A DNA stretch of 64,000 nucleotides from JANMEB01 sp041745295 (GCA_041745295.1 JBGTJE010000031.1:1-64000); one strand, 5' to 3'. Counted from the first letter of the stretch, positions 17,901-26,713 are shown. Program-made: numbers and translations. Notes: generated by a model not told the origin, from the sequence alone.

Positions 17901-18987
17901 ACCGGGGGACGCGTTGTACGTGGACTTTACTGGAGTGACGGATCCGCTGTTACTGGCGGACGGCAACGGAAATGCGACCTGGACTTTCTCGAATCGCGAA
18001 GATGTCGCGTTCGATGGATTTGAGAAGCTCAACCATGTCGGCGTGATTGTGGTCGCCCCTGACGTGGGATCAATCGGTCCGGTGCGCGTGTACGATGCGG
18101 AGTTGGGCACGTTGAAGTTTACGTTTTTGCCCTATGGTAGTTTCAGTGGTGGCGTACGTGTGGCGGTTGGCGACGTAAGCTGCGACGGGATCCCGGACAT
18201 CATCACGGCCGCTGGTCCGGGCATGGCACCGCTGGTTCGGGTATTCAACGGCGCGACCGGGTTGCCATTTGCGGGAACGCTGGGCGGATTCTATGCGTAT
18301 GCCAAAGGCTCTCAAGCCGGCGTATGGGTTGCTGCGGGAGATATTAACCAGGACGGATTCACCGACATCATCACGGGGCCGGACAACGGTGGAGGTGCGC
18401 CAATCGTCAAGGTCTTCAGCGGCCAAACGGGCATTCATCAAACGAATTTCCTGGCCTACGACAAGAAATTCACAGGTGGTGTCCGGGTTGCAACGGGCGA
18501 TATCAACGGCGATACAGTTCCGGATATCATCGTAGCTCCCGGACCAGGTCGAGCACCCTTAGTGCGTGTCTTCAGCGGAGCCAATCTTGCGCTAGCCCCG
18601 TTCGCGAACTTTTTTGCCGTGGCTCAAAATGAACGCAAAGGCGTTTATGTGGCCGCGGGCGATGTGAATGGCGATGGGCGAGATGACATCATTACGGGAG
18701 GTTCGAATGGCTCGTCCCGCTTGGTCCGAGTCTTCAATGGAATGAATCTTGCCGCGGCGCCGCTGTTTAGCTTCCAACCTTATATTCCGGATCCGGGTGA
18801 TAGTATTCGAGTCGCTGCGATCGACATCAACGGCGATGGCGACTTCGAAATCGTGACCGCGGGTGGACCCGGCGGACAAATGAAGCCCAAGGTGTATGAC
18901 TTCACGCCCAATCCAGACGAGCAAGAGGGTTACCTCACGGTAACAAACACGGGCTCCGGAGGTTATTACGTCGGTGCCGGTGGCTAA
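14974..18987 (+). CDS. Giant exoprotein with metzincin zinc motif and FG-GAP repeats
   Basis: A 1337-aa protein. Residues 36-49 carry a planctomycete extracellular signature (QLEVRDLLTS; compare the LExRxLLS motif of the Planc_extracel family). A zinc-protease motif H-E-A-G-H-T-F-G-Q-R-H follows, with H251, E252, H255 and H261, matching the HExxHxxGxxH of metzincins. The middle, about residues 330-1020, is Gly/Asp/Asn-rich beta-repeat sequence. From about 1030 to 1320 there are five FG-GAP-like repeats with calcium-loop patterns such as DINQDGFTD and DVNGDGRDD. It is probably exported and cell-surface or secreted. Substrate unknown. It appears monocistronic. Confidence 0.85.
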   Translation: MSKNWYADRLRFLSTRRNRNHVNADSLRRQHDDQRLMVEQLEVRDLLTSVLYVDFGDNFPADGLDMTVGQLRGAIAGNVGIQGPDFREFAADNVTIVDYADTLGLRFTGTSPLVTFDYNGVGGVTGADYTDLRSNVLSLTQRYYNNIDCNVVIAPALDNSSDANYLQAIRDTLNLGAAVNGERDAWVFVSQIIRTDTNVSVGTDKSLNGQAAGADIGGNNARDDSAVTFADVVLGTQNATADTRLAYTVAHEAGHTFGQRHRNNGTSGTALDADMAQLTGSELVTESAGATNRTNFVFHTRYPLIRGDGNNNPPPATNAFSANDVENQYLQAAGNGRLGVRAGSADYVSGTGAHDQITITRTGATQAMVTIQAFRDAAYSSAITVPGTATTTFSYSIDTTNGILIEGGFGTDRITIDATISETITVRGMAGSADTLIINGGNLASGTYTPAGTQTPGLDGNTDFRGQIAFAGGATFNFEEFQTTGFVTVQSVTSFTIITPNSNDSVTMGIPAGGQNGVSGTSGGVAFVPLRFASVANFTIDTATNDGGSPNDLVTIASALVAAGMMNFTVNTGNGADELIINQPNYALPVGGGSFSFQGGADSDLITATANVSFNLSDSSLGIVSDSAIALTSVEQADLTGGASANTFTVSNWGGSAELYGQGASDSYIVNFVGSGSGSVLIFDSGASGTDTGEVNGTGGDNTLVITSTLVSLGSEDVTFSGLESLTVNGLAGDDIVNVRSTGASTPVIANGNDDDDIFNVGNLFDSLDDILGALTLNGNSPAASDSVFVNDQGDADAHIYVLTSSTVDRDGAALITYGTIELLTVNGGSGGNAINVQNTASTTSVVVNTGAGDDEVAVDSDGGPADPPSGTVDGIVSSLTINGQGGTNTLRLEDYSDLGLVSGDVVHVTPTQIGADPGDSFFGAGGSLAYSDLAHITLNLSNGYFPDTVYLIPSATTAFELHGNDPDCPMNPDQLPGDALYVDFTGVTDPLLLADGNGNATWTFSNREDVAFDGFEKLNHVGVIVVAPDVGSIGPVRVYDAELGTLKFTFLPYGSFSGGVRVAVGDVSCDGIPDIITAAGPGMAPLVRVFNGATGLPFAGTLGGFYAYAKGSQAGVWVAAGDINQDGFTDIITGPDNGGGAPIVKVFSGQTGIHQTNFLAYDKKFTGGVRVATGDINGDTVPDIIVAPGPGRAPLVRVFSGANLALAPFANFFAVAQNERKGVYVAAGDVNGDGRDDIITGGSNGSSRLVRVFNGMNLAAAPLFSFQPYIPDPGDSIRVAAIDINGDGDFEIVTAGGPGGQMKPKVYDFTPNPDEQEGYLTVTNTGSGGYYVGAGG

Positions 18988-19204
18988 TACACTGAAAGGG
19001 ATTCGAGACCAGTTTTGTCGTGGACTCTTTGCTTCGAGCTATGGCGCGTGCAAGGTCGCATCGCGCCATTTGCGCTTTTTGAAGTAACGTTTGTCCGCGG
19101 CAGGACGCAAATTCGTGGGCGATTGAAGCCTGAAGCGCTAGCGAAGGAGCATCCGCCAGTTGGTTTCATTTCAGTCCAAGGCGCAACTCTTGTCTGATTG
19201 GCAT

Positions 19205-19231
19205 AAGAAAATTAATCGCGACGCGCGATTA
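19205..19231 (-). terminator. Possible terminator of the PspA/ABC locus
   Basis: On the minus strand TAATCGCG-CGT-CGCGATTA forms an 8-bp stem (19231-19213) followed by ATTTTCTT. The stem overlaps the stop codon of the last gene. Short loop and imperfect T-run, so only moderately supported. Confidence 0.45.
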
Positions 19232-20092
19232 GTGAATCATGATGGGCGGTTCGGTTAGCAATTCGGGGGTATCGTCGTCGACTTGGCCCAATCCCGTCAC
19301 GAATTGCAGATCGTTCATGGTTTTTTCGGTGACGAGCATGCTTTTGGCGACGGCATCGACTTGATTGGAAATGAAATCGGGATCTTGACGATTGACGGCC
19401 AGTTCGGCGAGTGATTGGATCTTGTTTTCCAGCCGATCCAATTCCAATTGGACAAATTGATAATTTCCTTGGGCGCGTTGAAAGTTTTCGGACCGGTCCT
19501 GAAGGGTCTTGAGGTTGTCGTTGAGGGTATGGCGGATTTTTTCCGCGTGCGGCGACTGATCGTTGGGATTAAGCTTTGCGATCTGCGCTTTCAGTCGTTT
19601 CTGTTCGGATTCTAGTGTCTCGGAGGAAATCGTTTCAAAGAATCGCTCCAGGGAATGCTGCGTAAAAAGCAATCGCAGAAAGACCCACAGCAATCGATCG
19701 AGGCCCTCGGTCTGCATCGTTTCTAAATTCACGGGCTCGTTTTCGGTTCCGGGTACCCTCAAGTCCACAGCGATCTGCTGCAGGTTCCGACATCGCTGGC
19801 GCAGTTGTTCGTAACGGCTGTATAAATCGACCGGCAGCAGTTTCAAGATCTTCTTGAGGATGTCCTGGTTGCGCTCCGAATGCGCCAAACGATTCGACTT
19901 CGCTGCTTGAGCGTCGACGTAGGCTTGGAATTTGGGATGGGTTCCCAACGCTCCCAAGTACAACGATTCCGCCGCCAACACGATGGGAATGACGACGTCG
20001 GGCTGTCCACTGAGCGCGGCGAATCCCAGCCCGCCGAAAAAAAACAGCAGGTTCCAGGAGTTTGTAAACGCAGTTTTGAGGTAACGAAACAC
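19229..20092 (-). CDS. Membrane-anchored coiled-coil protein
   Basis: A 287-aa protein I do not recognise. Two hydrophobic segments lie near the N-terminus (WNLLFFFGGLGFAAL and VVIPIVLAAESLYLGAL). The remaining 220 residues are long charged helices, probably coiled coil (LESEQKRLKAQIAKL, YQFVQLELDRLENKIQSL). The frame is open to 20170, but the upstream part has no good start; GTG at 20092 gives MFRYLKTAFTNSWN, a sensible membrane-protein opening. It is the last gene of the seven-gene minus-strand locus with the ABC importer, AAA ATPase and PspA. A scaffold or inner-membrane adaptor role is inferred from topology only. Confidence 0.7.
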   Translation of the reverse strand: MFRYLKTAFTNSWNLLFFFGGLGFAALSGQPDVVIPIVLAAESLYLGALGTHPKFQAYVDAQAAKSNRLAHSERNQDILKKILKLLPVDLYSRYEQLRQRCRNLQQIAVDLRVPGTENEPVNLETMQTEGLDRLLWVFLRLLFTQHSLERFFETISSETLESEQKRLKAQIAKLNPNDQSPHAEKIRHTLNDNLKTLQDRSENFQRAQGNYQFVQLELDRLENKIQSLAELAVNRQDPDFISNQVDAVAKSMLVTEKTMNDLQFVTGLGQVDDDTPELLTEPPIMIH

Positions 20093-20231
20093 GATGGACT
20101 CAATCGTTTGAAAAAATGAAATATGCGCTTGTGGATTTTCAGTGCATGTCAACGAGCAGGGTAAACACAACTGACCAGTATACCGACTCCGAGCGTTCCT
20201 TTCGAATTCGCAAATGCTATAGAGGATGCGA

Positions 20232-21137
20232 CTACTTCGGCTTTTCTTCCGCGGAAATCAAATCCCGAATGAAGCTTACGGTATCTTGGAATCGCGGTTC
20301 TTTTTGCATTTCGGCGGCCGGGCGATCGGCGGGCTGGATTTCAATTTCGCGGATCAAAGTTCCCGGGGAACTACTCATAACGTATACACGATCGCCGAGA
20401 AAAACGGCTTCCTCGATCGAGTGCGTAATGAAAAACACCGTTGCGTTTACCGATTTCCAGAGCGCGATCAACAGGTCCTGCATGTTCATCCGCGTCTGTG
20501 GGTCGAGCGCGCCAAACGGTTCATCCATCAAGATGATTCGGGGGCGCAAGATTAGGCTGCGGGCAATTGCAACACGCTGGCGCATTCCGCCCGAGAGTTC
20601 ATGCGGATATTTGTCTTGATCTTTGGCGACATTGAGTCCGACTTCGTTGATCCAATATTGACCCAGCAGTTGACGCGTCCGACGAGGAATTCGTTGCGTT
20701 TCCAGGCCAAAAGTGATGTTGTCCAACACCGAGCGATTATCAAAGCTCGTGTAATCCTGGAATACCATACCGCGATCCGAACCCGGCCCAATCACCGGTT
20801 GTCCCATAACCAAAACGGATCCTTGTGTTGGTGGATGATGGGGTTCCAGTCCCGCGATTAGCCTCAGGATGGTGCTTTTGCCGCAACCGCTCGGACCTAA
20901 AATGCAAACGAACTCACCCTTATTTTTAAGGTCCGCAACGACGAATGTGATATCTCGAATCGCAGTGAATGCGTTCGATTCTCCTGCGTTAAACGTCTTC
21001 GTAACACGTTGGAATTCGACCACGTGGGGAAGCTGCACCTCGAGCGGTTCGCGCACGTGATCGAGCTGCATGGCCATGCCGATGGTCACGGGGCCGGATT
21101 TTTCTGGATTGTTTGCCGCCACTGGCAAATCGTTCAT
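20232..21137 (-). CDS. ABC importer ATPase (nitrate/sulfonate/taurine type)
   Basis: A 301-aa ABC ATPase of the SsuB/TauB class. It has Walker A GPSGCGKST, a Q-loop in MVFQDYTSF, signature LSGGMRQR, Walker B RIILMDEPFGALDPQT and switch His in FFITHSIEEA. About 25 extra N-terminal residues precede the domain. The start at 21137 overlaps the permease stop (ATGA), which indicates translational coupling; a GTG three codons earlier is also in frame. It powers the permease encoded immediately upstream. The likely binding protein is the OmpA-fused one two genes upstream. Confidence 0.92.
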   Translation of the reverse strand: MNDLPVAANNPEKSGPVTIGMAMQLDHVREPLEVQLPHVVEFQRVTKTFNAGESNAFTAIRDITFVVADLKNKGEFVCILGPSGCGKSTILRLIAGLEPHHPPTQGSVLVMGQPVIGPGSDRGMVFQDYTSFDNRSVLDNITFGLETQRIPRRTRQLLGQYWINEVGLNVAKDQDKYPHELSGGMRQRVAIARSLILRPRIILMDEPFGALDPQTRMNMQDLLIALWKSVNATVFFITHSIEEAVFLGDRVYVMSSSPGTLIREIEIQPADRPAAEMQKEPRFQDTVSFIRDLISAEEKPK

Positions 21138-22237
21138 GGACGCCACTCCGTTCCCGATCGTGGTAAGTCGGCGCGATCTAACTTCTTCTGGAAGTCGGGA
21201 TGGTGCGCGGCAATCGTCGCCAATTGATCTGCCACCATCCGTTCCATCCCCGGTTCCGGCTTGATGATCATTCCTTTAAGCGCCTGCCAACCATGGGCAA
21301 CGAACCGGACGAGCCGTTTCAGAATCCCCAATCCCCCATAACGATGCGGGAAAAGCTGACGTTGAACCAAATACAAAATCCGATCGATCGCCAATGCGAC
21401 GATTGGAATAATCAGGATGATCAAAATGATATGTGCCGTCATCGTTCGCCGTTGCGAAGTCAAGATCAGGGCGCCCAGTCCTCCTTCCTCCCCCCCTAAT
21501 TTCACTGTTTCGGCCAGCATGATGTAGCCGAAAGCCAGACCGAACAAGAGTCGCAGCGAGTCGAATATTACCGGCATCGCTAGCGGCACAAGGACCTTCG
21601 TGATGATGTGTCGACGCTTGGCACCCAGGGTGTACGCGGTGTCGATGTACTCTTGACCGACCGCCAAAACATTCGCAGCCGAGTCCGCGACGATGAAGGC
21701 AACGCACGCAATAAAAATAAACATCACTTTTTGAGTTTCGGCGATCCCGAAAAAGGCGAACATCAGCGGAATCAATGCGGCGATTGGGATGTTGCGCCCA
21801 AACAAGACCAAAGGGGTCAGAAATGCGTGAAGCGGAGGAAAGCACCCGGCGAGTACTCCGAGCGGAACGCCGACGATCGTCGCCAATCCAAATCCCAAAA
21901 CGAGTCGGCGCAGCGTGATCAATAGGTTTTGGGAAAAGGCCCGCTCAAACCAGAGCGAAGGGAACGTGGCAAAAGTCTCGGCCGGGCTGGGTAACGTCAA
22001 CGGACTAAAGATCCGCTCCTCGGCAGTTTCGCCGCGGGTAACAAACCACCAAATTCCGGCACAAAGGAGTACGCAACATACCCCTAATACGACGGCAGCA
22101 AACGGATGCAGAGGCTGTCGCAATTTGAAAAATTTTCCTTGGCTTGGCCTTTGGCCCGGTGGATGTTGCGCGGTTCGAAGCTGTGTTCTCCCTTGTTCCT
22201 CCGCGTTCGGCGGGCTCCTGGAAGGGGTTTGACTCAT
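21134..22237 (-). CDS. ABC importer permease
   Basis: A 367-aa integral membrane permease of the BPD_transp_1 family. A hydrophilic Pro/Gln-rich N-terminus precedes about six transmembrane segments, starting with AAVVLGVCCVLLCAGIWWF. The ATPase-contact loop lies around EYIDTAYTLGAKRRHIITKV (the EAA motif). A cytosolic C-terminal extension of about 60 residues is longer than in most SsuC/TauC homologues. The start at 22237 with GGTGGA upstream is chosen; the longer frame to 22342 runs into a dispersed repeat. The stop overlaps the ATPase start. Confidence 0.9.
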   Translation of the reverse strand: MSQTPSRSPPNAEEQGRTQLRTAQHPPGQRPSQGKFFKLRQPLHPFAAVVLGVCCVLLCAGIWWFVTRGETAEERIFSPLTLPSPAETFATFPSLWFERAFSQNLLITLRRLVLGFGLATIVGVPLGVLAGCFPPLHAFLTPLVLFGRNIPIAALIPLMFAFFGIAETQKVMFIFIACVAFIVADSAANVLAVGQEYIDTAYTLGAKRRHIITKVLVPLAMPVIFDSLRLLFGLAFGYIMLAETVKLGGEEGGLGALILTSQRRTMTAHIILIILIIPIVALAIDRILYLVQRQLFPHRYGGLGILKRLVRFVAHGWQALKGMIIKPEPGMERMVADQLATIAAHHPDFQKKLDRADLPRSGTEWRP

Positions 22238-22269
22238 GAGTTCCACCGAGCAAAAGCAGCGTGCGACCG

Positions 22270-22385
22270 GATTCGATTTTCCGTCATACCCGCGCCTGCG
22301 GGAATTCATTTTTAGTTCATTGCGTTTTTGCAATTCCTCCATCCTTGGAAACTGGATTCTGGGGCTCAGCCCGGAATGACGTCGG
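22270..22385. repeat. Dispersed repeat with small hairpins
   Basis: Contains TCATACCCGC-GCC-TGCGGGA (hairpin near 22285-22305) and GGGGCTCAGCCCGGAATGAC at its end, which matches the palindrome at 47402-47429. It fills most of the gap between the binding-protein and permease genes. Confidence 0.6.
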
Positions 22386-22440
22386 GTTGTGTTTGGCGTT
22401 GCTGGATTTCCGACTTTACATGAACGTTTTTCTCGTACAC

Positions 22441-24210
22441 CTACTGGGTGGCCTCAGCCGGATAGACCTTGATTTCCACGCGACGATTTTTGGCTTGGTT
22501 TTTTGGATCGTCCGGTTCCGCGGGGTGATCCCATCCCATCCCCTCGACATTAAATTGGTTCGGATCCAGACTGAATTTATTCACCAAGGCCTCCTTCACA
22601 GCTGAAGCGCGGTCATTCGAGAGCTGTTTGACCAAACTCGCTGGGATTTGTCCCTTCATCGAGCTGTCGGTGTGTCCTTCAATCACGATCCGGGCTGTCC
22701 CGAACTGTCCGGCGAGTTTACCGATCTCATCCAGAACAAACTCGACATTCGGATCGTACGCTCGCTCGATGTCTTTGTTCCCTTCGCGCACGGTGACTTT
22801 CTTGCGGAGATCGAAGCTGTTCGGGAAAAAGTGAATCACCACCGTATTGGTGAGGATCTCTTCGGCGCCGCGCACTTCCGATGTCGATTTCGGAACGAAC
22901 TGAACCGTGTACTCGTCGACTTGGGAGGCGTATTTTTCTTCCTTGCCCAGCTTATTGATGATGGAAAAATCCATCACTTGATCGAATCGAATGGGCTGGT
23001 TGGCGATCTTGCCGATGCGGCGATACAGGTAATAGGCTTGGTTCCAAACGCGCTCGAAATTCGTCGGATTGTTTTTGTTGACAAAGAATTGATAGTTTTC
23101 CGCCCAATTCGTGCTGTGGGCGTCGCCCAACATCGAAAGCATATCGCTGGCAGGGAGTGAAAACCCTTCGGCCATGAGCTGGGCAACGCTTTGTCGGGTA
23201 GCGTCTGATTTCAGTTCGACCATGCCATCGAAAATGCCGCGCACAAGGCCCTCGATGATATCTGGATTTTCTTTCGCAAAATCGGCTCTTGCAAACCAAA
23301 CGTCGGCGATCAGTTTGTTGGCCGTTAGCGTGGTGACCAGCATCCGATTTCCTTTGACTTTTTCCAGATTGTAAATATCCGGGGCCCAGGAAACGGCCGC
23401 CGAGATTTCCTTGCGTGCGTTAAACGCCGCTGCCGCCTCAAACGCAGTTTGCGTGTAGACAAAGTTGACCTCTTGGGGTTGCACGCCCCCTGCGACGAGC
23501 ATGTTGAGCACAAAGTATTGCGATGGTGAATTATCGGCAAGCACGATTTGCTTACCTCTCAAATCGTCGACCGTCTTGATGTCGTCGCGGACGACAATGC
23601 CATCGCCGCCATTGGACCAATCGACCTGTTGGTAGATCCGCGGCATTACGCGGCTATCGATCGGGCTACCATCCGGTTTGACGAAACCGTCCATAAATAA
23701 AGGAAGCATGTCAAGCGTTGCCCATCCGATATGCACATCGCCAGTAACATACGCGGTGCGCATTTGGACGGGATCGTCAGATAAAACAAGCTCGACTTTA
23801 AATTCCTTGCCCTCGGGCGTCTTCCAGACCTTATTCGCTTTGAAGCCGTTATTGGCGTGAATAATCGGTGCCCAGCCGGCCCATACGTTGAGAGCAAATC
23901 GAACGGTATTGTCTTGAAGTGGTTTATACGCGGCGGTTCCCTGAACCGGTGGCAATCGCTCGGACGGCTTAAACTGGTACTCCTGTACGGTCGTAATACC
24001 AACCGAGTCCTGTGCTTCGGGAGCGTCGCCTTTGTTGACCCCTTGGCCAACCTCACTAGGGTCAATCGTGCCGCCGTTGTTGTGTTTTTGGTTCGCCGTT
24101 TTCGCATTCGGGGCGATGACGTCCATGCTCCGATAAATGGCAAACCCGACTAGACCCAGTACCACGATTCCCAACACAACGAAAAACGCCGGTGTCGGTT
24201 TTCCAGCCAT
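22441..24210 (-). CDS. Anchored ABC substrate-binding protein fused to OmpA domain
   Basis: A 589-aa fusion. An N-terminal membrane anchor (PAFFVVLGIVVLGLVGFAIY) precedes a linker and a type-2 periplasmic-binding domain of the NMT1/ThiY/SsuA kind, about residues 85-400 (VRFALNVWAGWAPIIHANNG, DLRGKQIVLADNSPSQY). A C-terminal OmpA peptidoglycan-binding domain spans about 460-585, with IEGHTDSS, LSNDRASAVKEAL and NRRVEIKV. The Asp and Arg that contact diaminopimelate in OmpA are kept. This ties ligand capture to both inner membrane and cell wall. I recall such proteins being named phosphate ABC transporter substrate-binding/OmpA family in databases, but the ligand is unknown. Start at 24210; an ATG 39 bp upstream is also in frame. 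Confidence 0.88.
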   Translation of the reverse strand: MAGKPTPAFFVVLGIVVLGLVGFAIYRSMDVIAPNAKTANQKHNNGGTIDPSEVGQGVNKGDAPEAQDSVGITTVQEYQFKPSERLPPVQGTAAYKPLQDNTVRFALNVWAGWAPIIHANNGFKANKVWKTPEGKEFKVELVLSDDPVQMRTAYVTGDVHIGWATLDMLPLFMDGFVKPDGSPIDSRVMPRIYQQVDWSNGGDGIVVRDDIKTVDDLRGKQIVLADNSPSQYFVLNMLVAGGVQPQEVNFVYTQTAFEAAAAFNARKEISAAVSWAPDIYNLEKVKGNRMLVTTLTANKLIADVWFARADFAKENPDIIEGLVRGIFDGMVELKSDATRQSVAQLMAEGFSLPASDMLSMLGDAHSTNWAENYQFFVNKNNPTNFERVWNQAYYLYRRIGKIANQPIRFDQVMDFSIINKLGKEEKYASQVDEYTVQFVPKSTSEVRGAEEILTNTVVIHFFPNSFDLRKKVTVREGNKDIERAYDPNVEFVLDEIGKLAGQFGTARIVIEGHTDSSMKGQIPASLVKQLSNDRASAVKEALVNKFSLDPNQFNVEGMGWDHPAEPDDPKNQAKNRRVEIKVYPAEATQ

Positions 24211-24285
24211 TGATTGGTCCCCCGCCTTAAATCCAGTTGAAAATGTCAACGCCTTGATTTTAGCAAAGCCGCCGGTGCAAAAAAC

Positions 24286-24576
24286 CTAGCCGCGAAACTT
24301 GGTCTTCGGCCGTTCTTGAGTCAAGCCGTGCAGAGTCTGCATCGTGTTGTACGCCGACAGTTCGCACAACAACTTGGTGACGTCGTCGTGCAGCGCGTCG
24401 TCGAGCTTTGGCTCGACCTTTTTGATGATGTCGACCACTCGCTTTTCCTGAGCGGCTAGTTCTTTGTCGTCGATGTGTCCATCGGCCAACGCGTTGACAA
24501 ACGAGCTCAATTGACGGGTGTATCCGTCGATCATCGTCGATTGCATATCGTCGTCCAACCAGCTCTTTCGGCTCAT
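24286..24576 (-). CDS. Small helical protein of unknown function
   Basis: A 96-aa, acidic, all-helical protein (SRKSWLDDDMQSTMIDGYTR, then DGHIDDKELAAQEKRVVDIIKKVEPKLDD). No known family is recognised. No signal or membrane segment. It lies 22 bp after the AAA ATPase and 75 bp before the OmpA-fused binding protein, on the same strand. Its helical make-up and position fit an adaptor or regulator of the ATPase, but that is inference. Confidence 0.7.
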   Translation of the reverse strand: MSRKSWLDDDMQSTMIDGYTRQLSSFVNALADGHIDDKELAAQEKRVVDIIKKVEPKLDDALHDDVTKLLCELSAYNTMQTLHGLTQERPKTKFRG

Positions 24577-24598
24577 GCTTGTTCTCCGTTTTTAAGGA

Positions 24599-26632
24599 TC
24601 AGTTTCGATCAAGTATTTGTTGAATAGCGACCATTCGTTGCTGGAGGTTCGCTCGCGCCTCAGGCGGAGCGAGTTTGTCCTGCCATTCCTTGGGCAAAAA
24701 CTTGCGGTCGGTGCACTCCAGAACAGCCGCCATCTCTTGCAATTCCTTTTCCAACCCTTGGGCGGACGGAATGAAGCTATCCAGCGCCGTTGCCAGATCC
24801 GCTTTTTCTACGACTTGCCGGTTTTTCGAAAGCGCATCCCTTTTGGCGTTGAGCACGACGCTTTCGATGTCCGCCCCGCTCAGACGCCGATCCGGTGAGA
24901 CATTTGGGATCACGTCCGCGGCAAGCTGAACTTTGTTCTTGCGCGCCATGGCAATGAACATCTCCTTTATTTCCGCTTTTTCTTCCGGATAAAACAGCGG
25001 GATATGGACTTCGGCGCGGCCCTGCCGTTTGAGATCGATCGGCAACAAATCTGGGCGACTGGTCAGCAGCATCCAAATGATTCGGCCACGGTACTTGGTA
25101 TTCCCCATTTGGCTGGCGATCATCGAGAAGACGCGGCTGCTCGTACCCGAATCGCCGCCCATTTCGCGATTGCCCAGCGCGGCATCGGCCTCGTCGACAA
25201 TGACGACGACCGGACCAAGCGATCGGAGTACGGTTAAGACTTTCTCGAGATTGCCTTCGGTTTCTCCGACGTACTTGGAGCGAAAATTCCGCAAGACCAA
25301 ACACGGAATGCCGATCGAGCCGGCGTAGCATTCGGCGAGAAAAGACTTTCCGGTGCCGACCGGTCCGCAAATCAAATAGCCCATTGGAGCTGCATCCAGA
25401 ATTCCGTCCGCGATAAACTGCGCGTCCTGCCGCAGACGCTCTTTCGCCGCCGTATGACCCACGACCAAATCCAACTTATGGCCAGGCTCGACAAACGTCA
25501 CTAAGTCTTGGCATTGCCGCTCGATGAGTCCTTTTTTCAGATTGCGAAATCGCTGAACGTCCAGCCGTTGACCATCGACGCCGCTTCGTGACAACGCCAC
25601 ATTCAAATTGATGAGGTTGAGCCCGTTGGAGAGTTGCGTAATGGCTTCGACGGTCAGCCCCTCTTCCGCCGTGGTTCCCGCGTCGCCGCTGTCCGGCTTG
25701 GTGAGGCTGGAAGGTCCGTTGCCCGAAGTCGAAGAACCAGCCGCTGGCTTCGCCTCTTGGGCTTTGGCGGCCGGCGCATTCGTTTCGAGAGTTCCCGTCT
25801 TTCCGATTCGCGCGAACTGGCTTTGGATAAATTTGCGGCGTATATCTTCACTGGGCAGCAACACCTCGATCGTCGCTACGTGCGGGTTTTGCACGAGCCG
25901 ATCGTTGACTTCATTGAGGGCTTCGGCGATCAAGCAAAACGCCATGTTGACCCGCTTGATGTATGGGTTTTGAGCCCACGATAACAGCCGAACCAGCCGG
26001 GAAGCTTGTCCCCGGGCAAGTGCAGAGTGCTCGCCCGAAGGGGCAAGGTACTGGGCGTAGGGAAACAAGAACGCAATTCGTTTTCGATTACCGGGATTTT
26101 CCTCCAGTAAATTGCGTTGGATCAAGCGATCGAATGCATCGAGAACTTGGTCGGGATCGCGCGTCCAAGTGTTGTTTCCGCCGAGCTGTGCCGTGAGATA
26201 TTTCATCATCTCCTGATGGCGAATTCCGTCCGCACCGGCCTCGGCTTGAATGCCGCGCCCCAAATCGTACGACACAATGACATCCCAGGAGCCGAACAAC
26301 TGCTGCGAAATGAACTCGGTTAGTCCGCAGAAGTGGTCGCTCCCGGCGTCCGGTTGCGGCTTGAAGGCAGGTGGATTTGCGGCCGCGACGGCCGTATCCG
26401 TCGCCCGATTCGATCGCGAATAAACGAAATCGTTTACGTTTCCGTGGACGACGAAAACGCAAGTGTTCGCCGCAAAAAAAAGATCGGCCATTTCCTTGGC
26501 CCACGTCGGATACCAATCCGGGACCAACGGTGCGGTTCGATCGTTTACGAGCAAAGATGCGGGAGCGGCGGCAGCGGACTTTGCCGATTTCGTACCAGGC
26601 GATTCGTGAGCGACGTTTTCGGTAGAACTCAT
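24599..26632 (-). CDS. AAA+ ATPase, classical clade, with N-terminal AAA-like region
   Basis: A 677-aa cytosolic ATPase. The active AAA domain is at about residues 390-620: Walker A GPVGTGKS (423-430), pore-loop-like SKYVGETEGN, Walker B VVVIVDEADAAL, sensor-1 segment MLLTSRPDLLP, and a C-terminal helical lid with LSGADIESVV. The pore-loop and lid style are those of the Cdc48/Vps4/FtsH-like classical clade. Residues 30-380 look like a second, degenerate AAA module (CVFVVHGNVNDFV, RKRIAFLFPYAQYL, VLLPSEDIRRKF) without a usable Walker A, plus an Ala/Gly/Ser-rich linker. It is immediately downstream of pspA and upstream of the small helical gene and ABC genes. It is an obvious candidate to remodel PspA assemblies. 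Confidence 0.85.
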   Translation of the reverse strand: MSSTENVAHESPGTKSAKSAAAAPASLLVNDRTAPLVPDWYPTWAKEMADLFFAANTCVFVVHGNVNDFVYSRSNRATDTAVAAANPPAFKPQPDAGSDHFCGLTEFISQQLFGSWDVIVSYDLGRGIQAEAGADGIRHQEMMKYLTAQLGGNNTWTRDPDQVLDAFDRLIQRNLLEENPGNRKRIAFLFPYAQYLAPSGEHSALARGQASRLVRLLSWAQNPYIKRVNMAFCLIAEALNEVNDRLVQNPHVATIEVLLPSEDIRRKFIQSQFARIGKTGTLETNAPAAKAQEAKPAAGSSTSGNGPSSLTKPDSGDAGTTAEEGLTVEAITQLSNGLNLINLNVALSRSGVDGQRLDVQRFRNLKKGLIERQCQDLVTFVEPGHKLDLVVGHTAAKERLRQDAQFIADGILDAAPMGYLICGPVGTGKSFLAECYAGSIGIPCLVLRNFRSKYVGETEGNLEKVLTVLRSLGPVVVIVDEADAALGNREMGGDSGTSSRVFSMIASQMGNTKYRGRIIWMLLTSRPDLLPIDLKRQGRAEVHIPLFYPEEKAEIKEMFIAMARKNKVQLAADVIPNVSPDRRLSGADIESVVLNAKRDALSKNRQVVEKADLATALDSFIPSAQGLEKELQEMAAVLECTDRKFLPKEWQDKLAPPEARANLQQRMVAIQQILDRN

Positions 26633-26713
26633 CGACTCTCTCCCCGTTGCACAACTGCGTCGATGCCATGAATTAAATTGAGTTGCATTTCAGCGAAGAG
26701 CCCCCTCCCCTAA

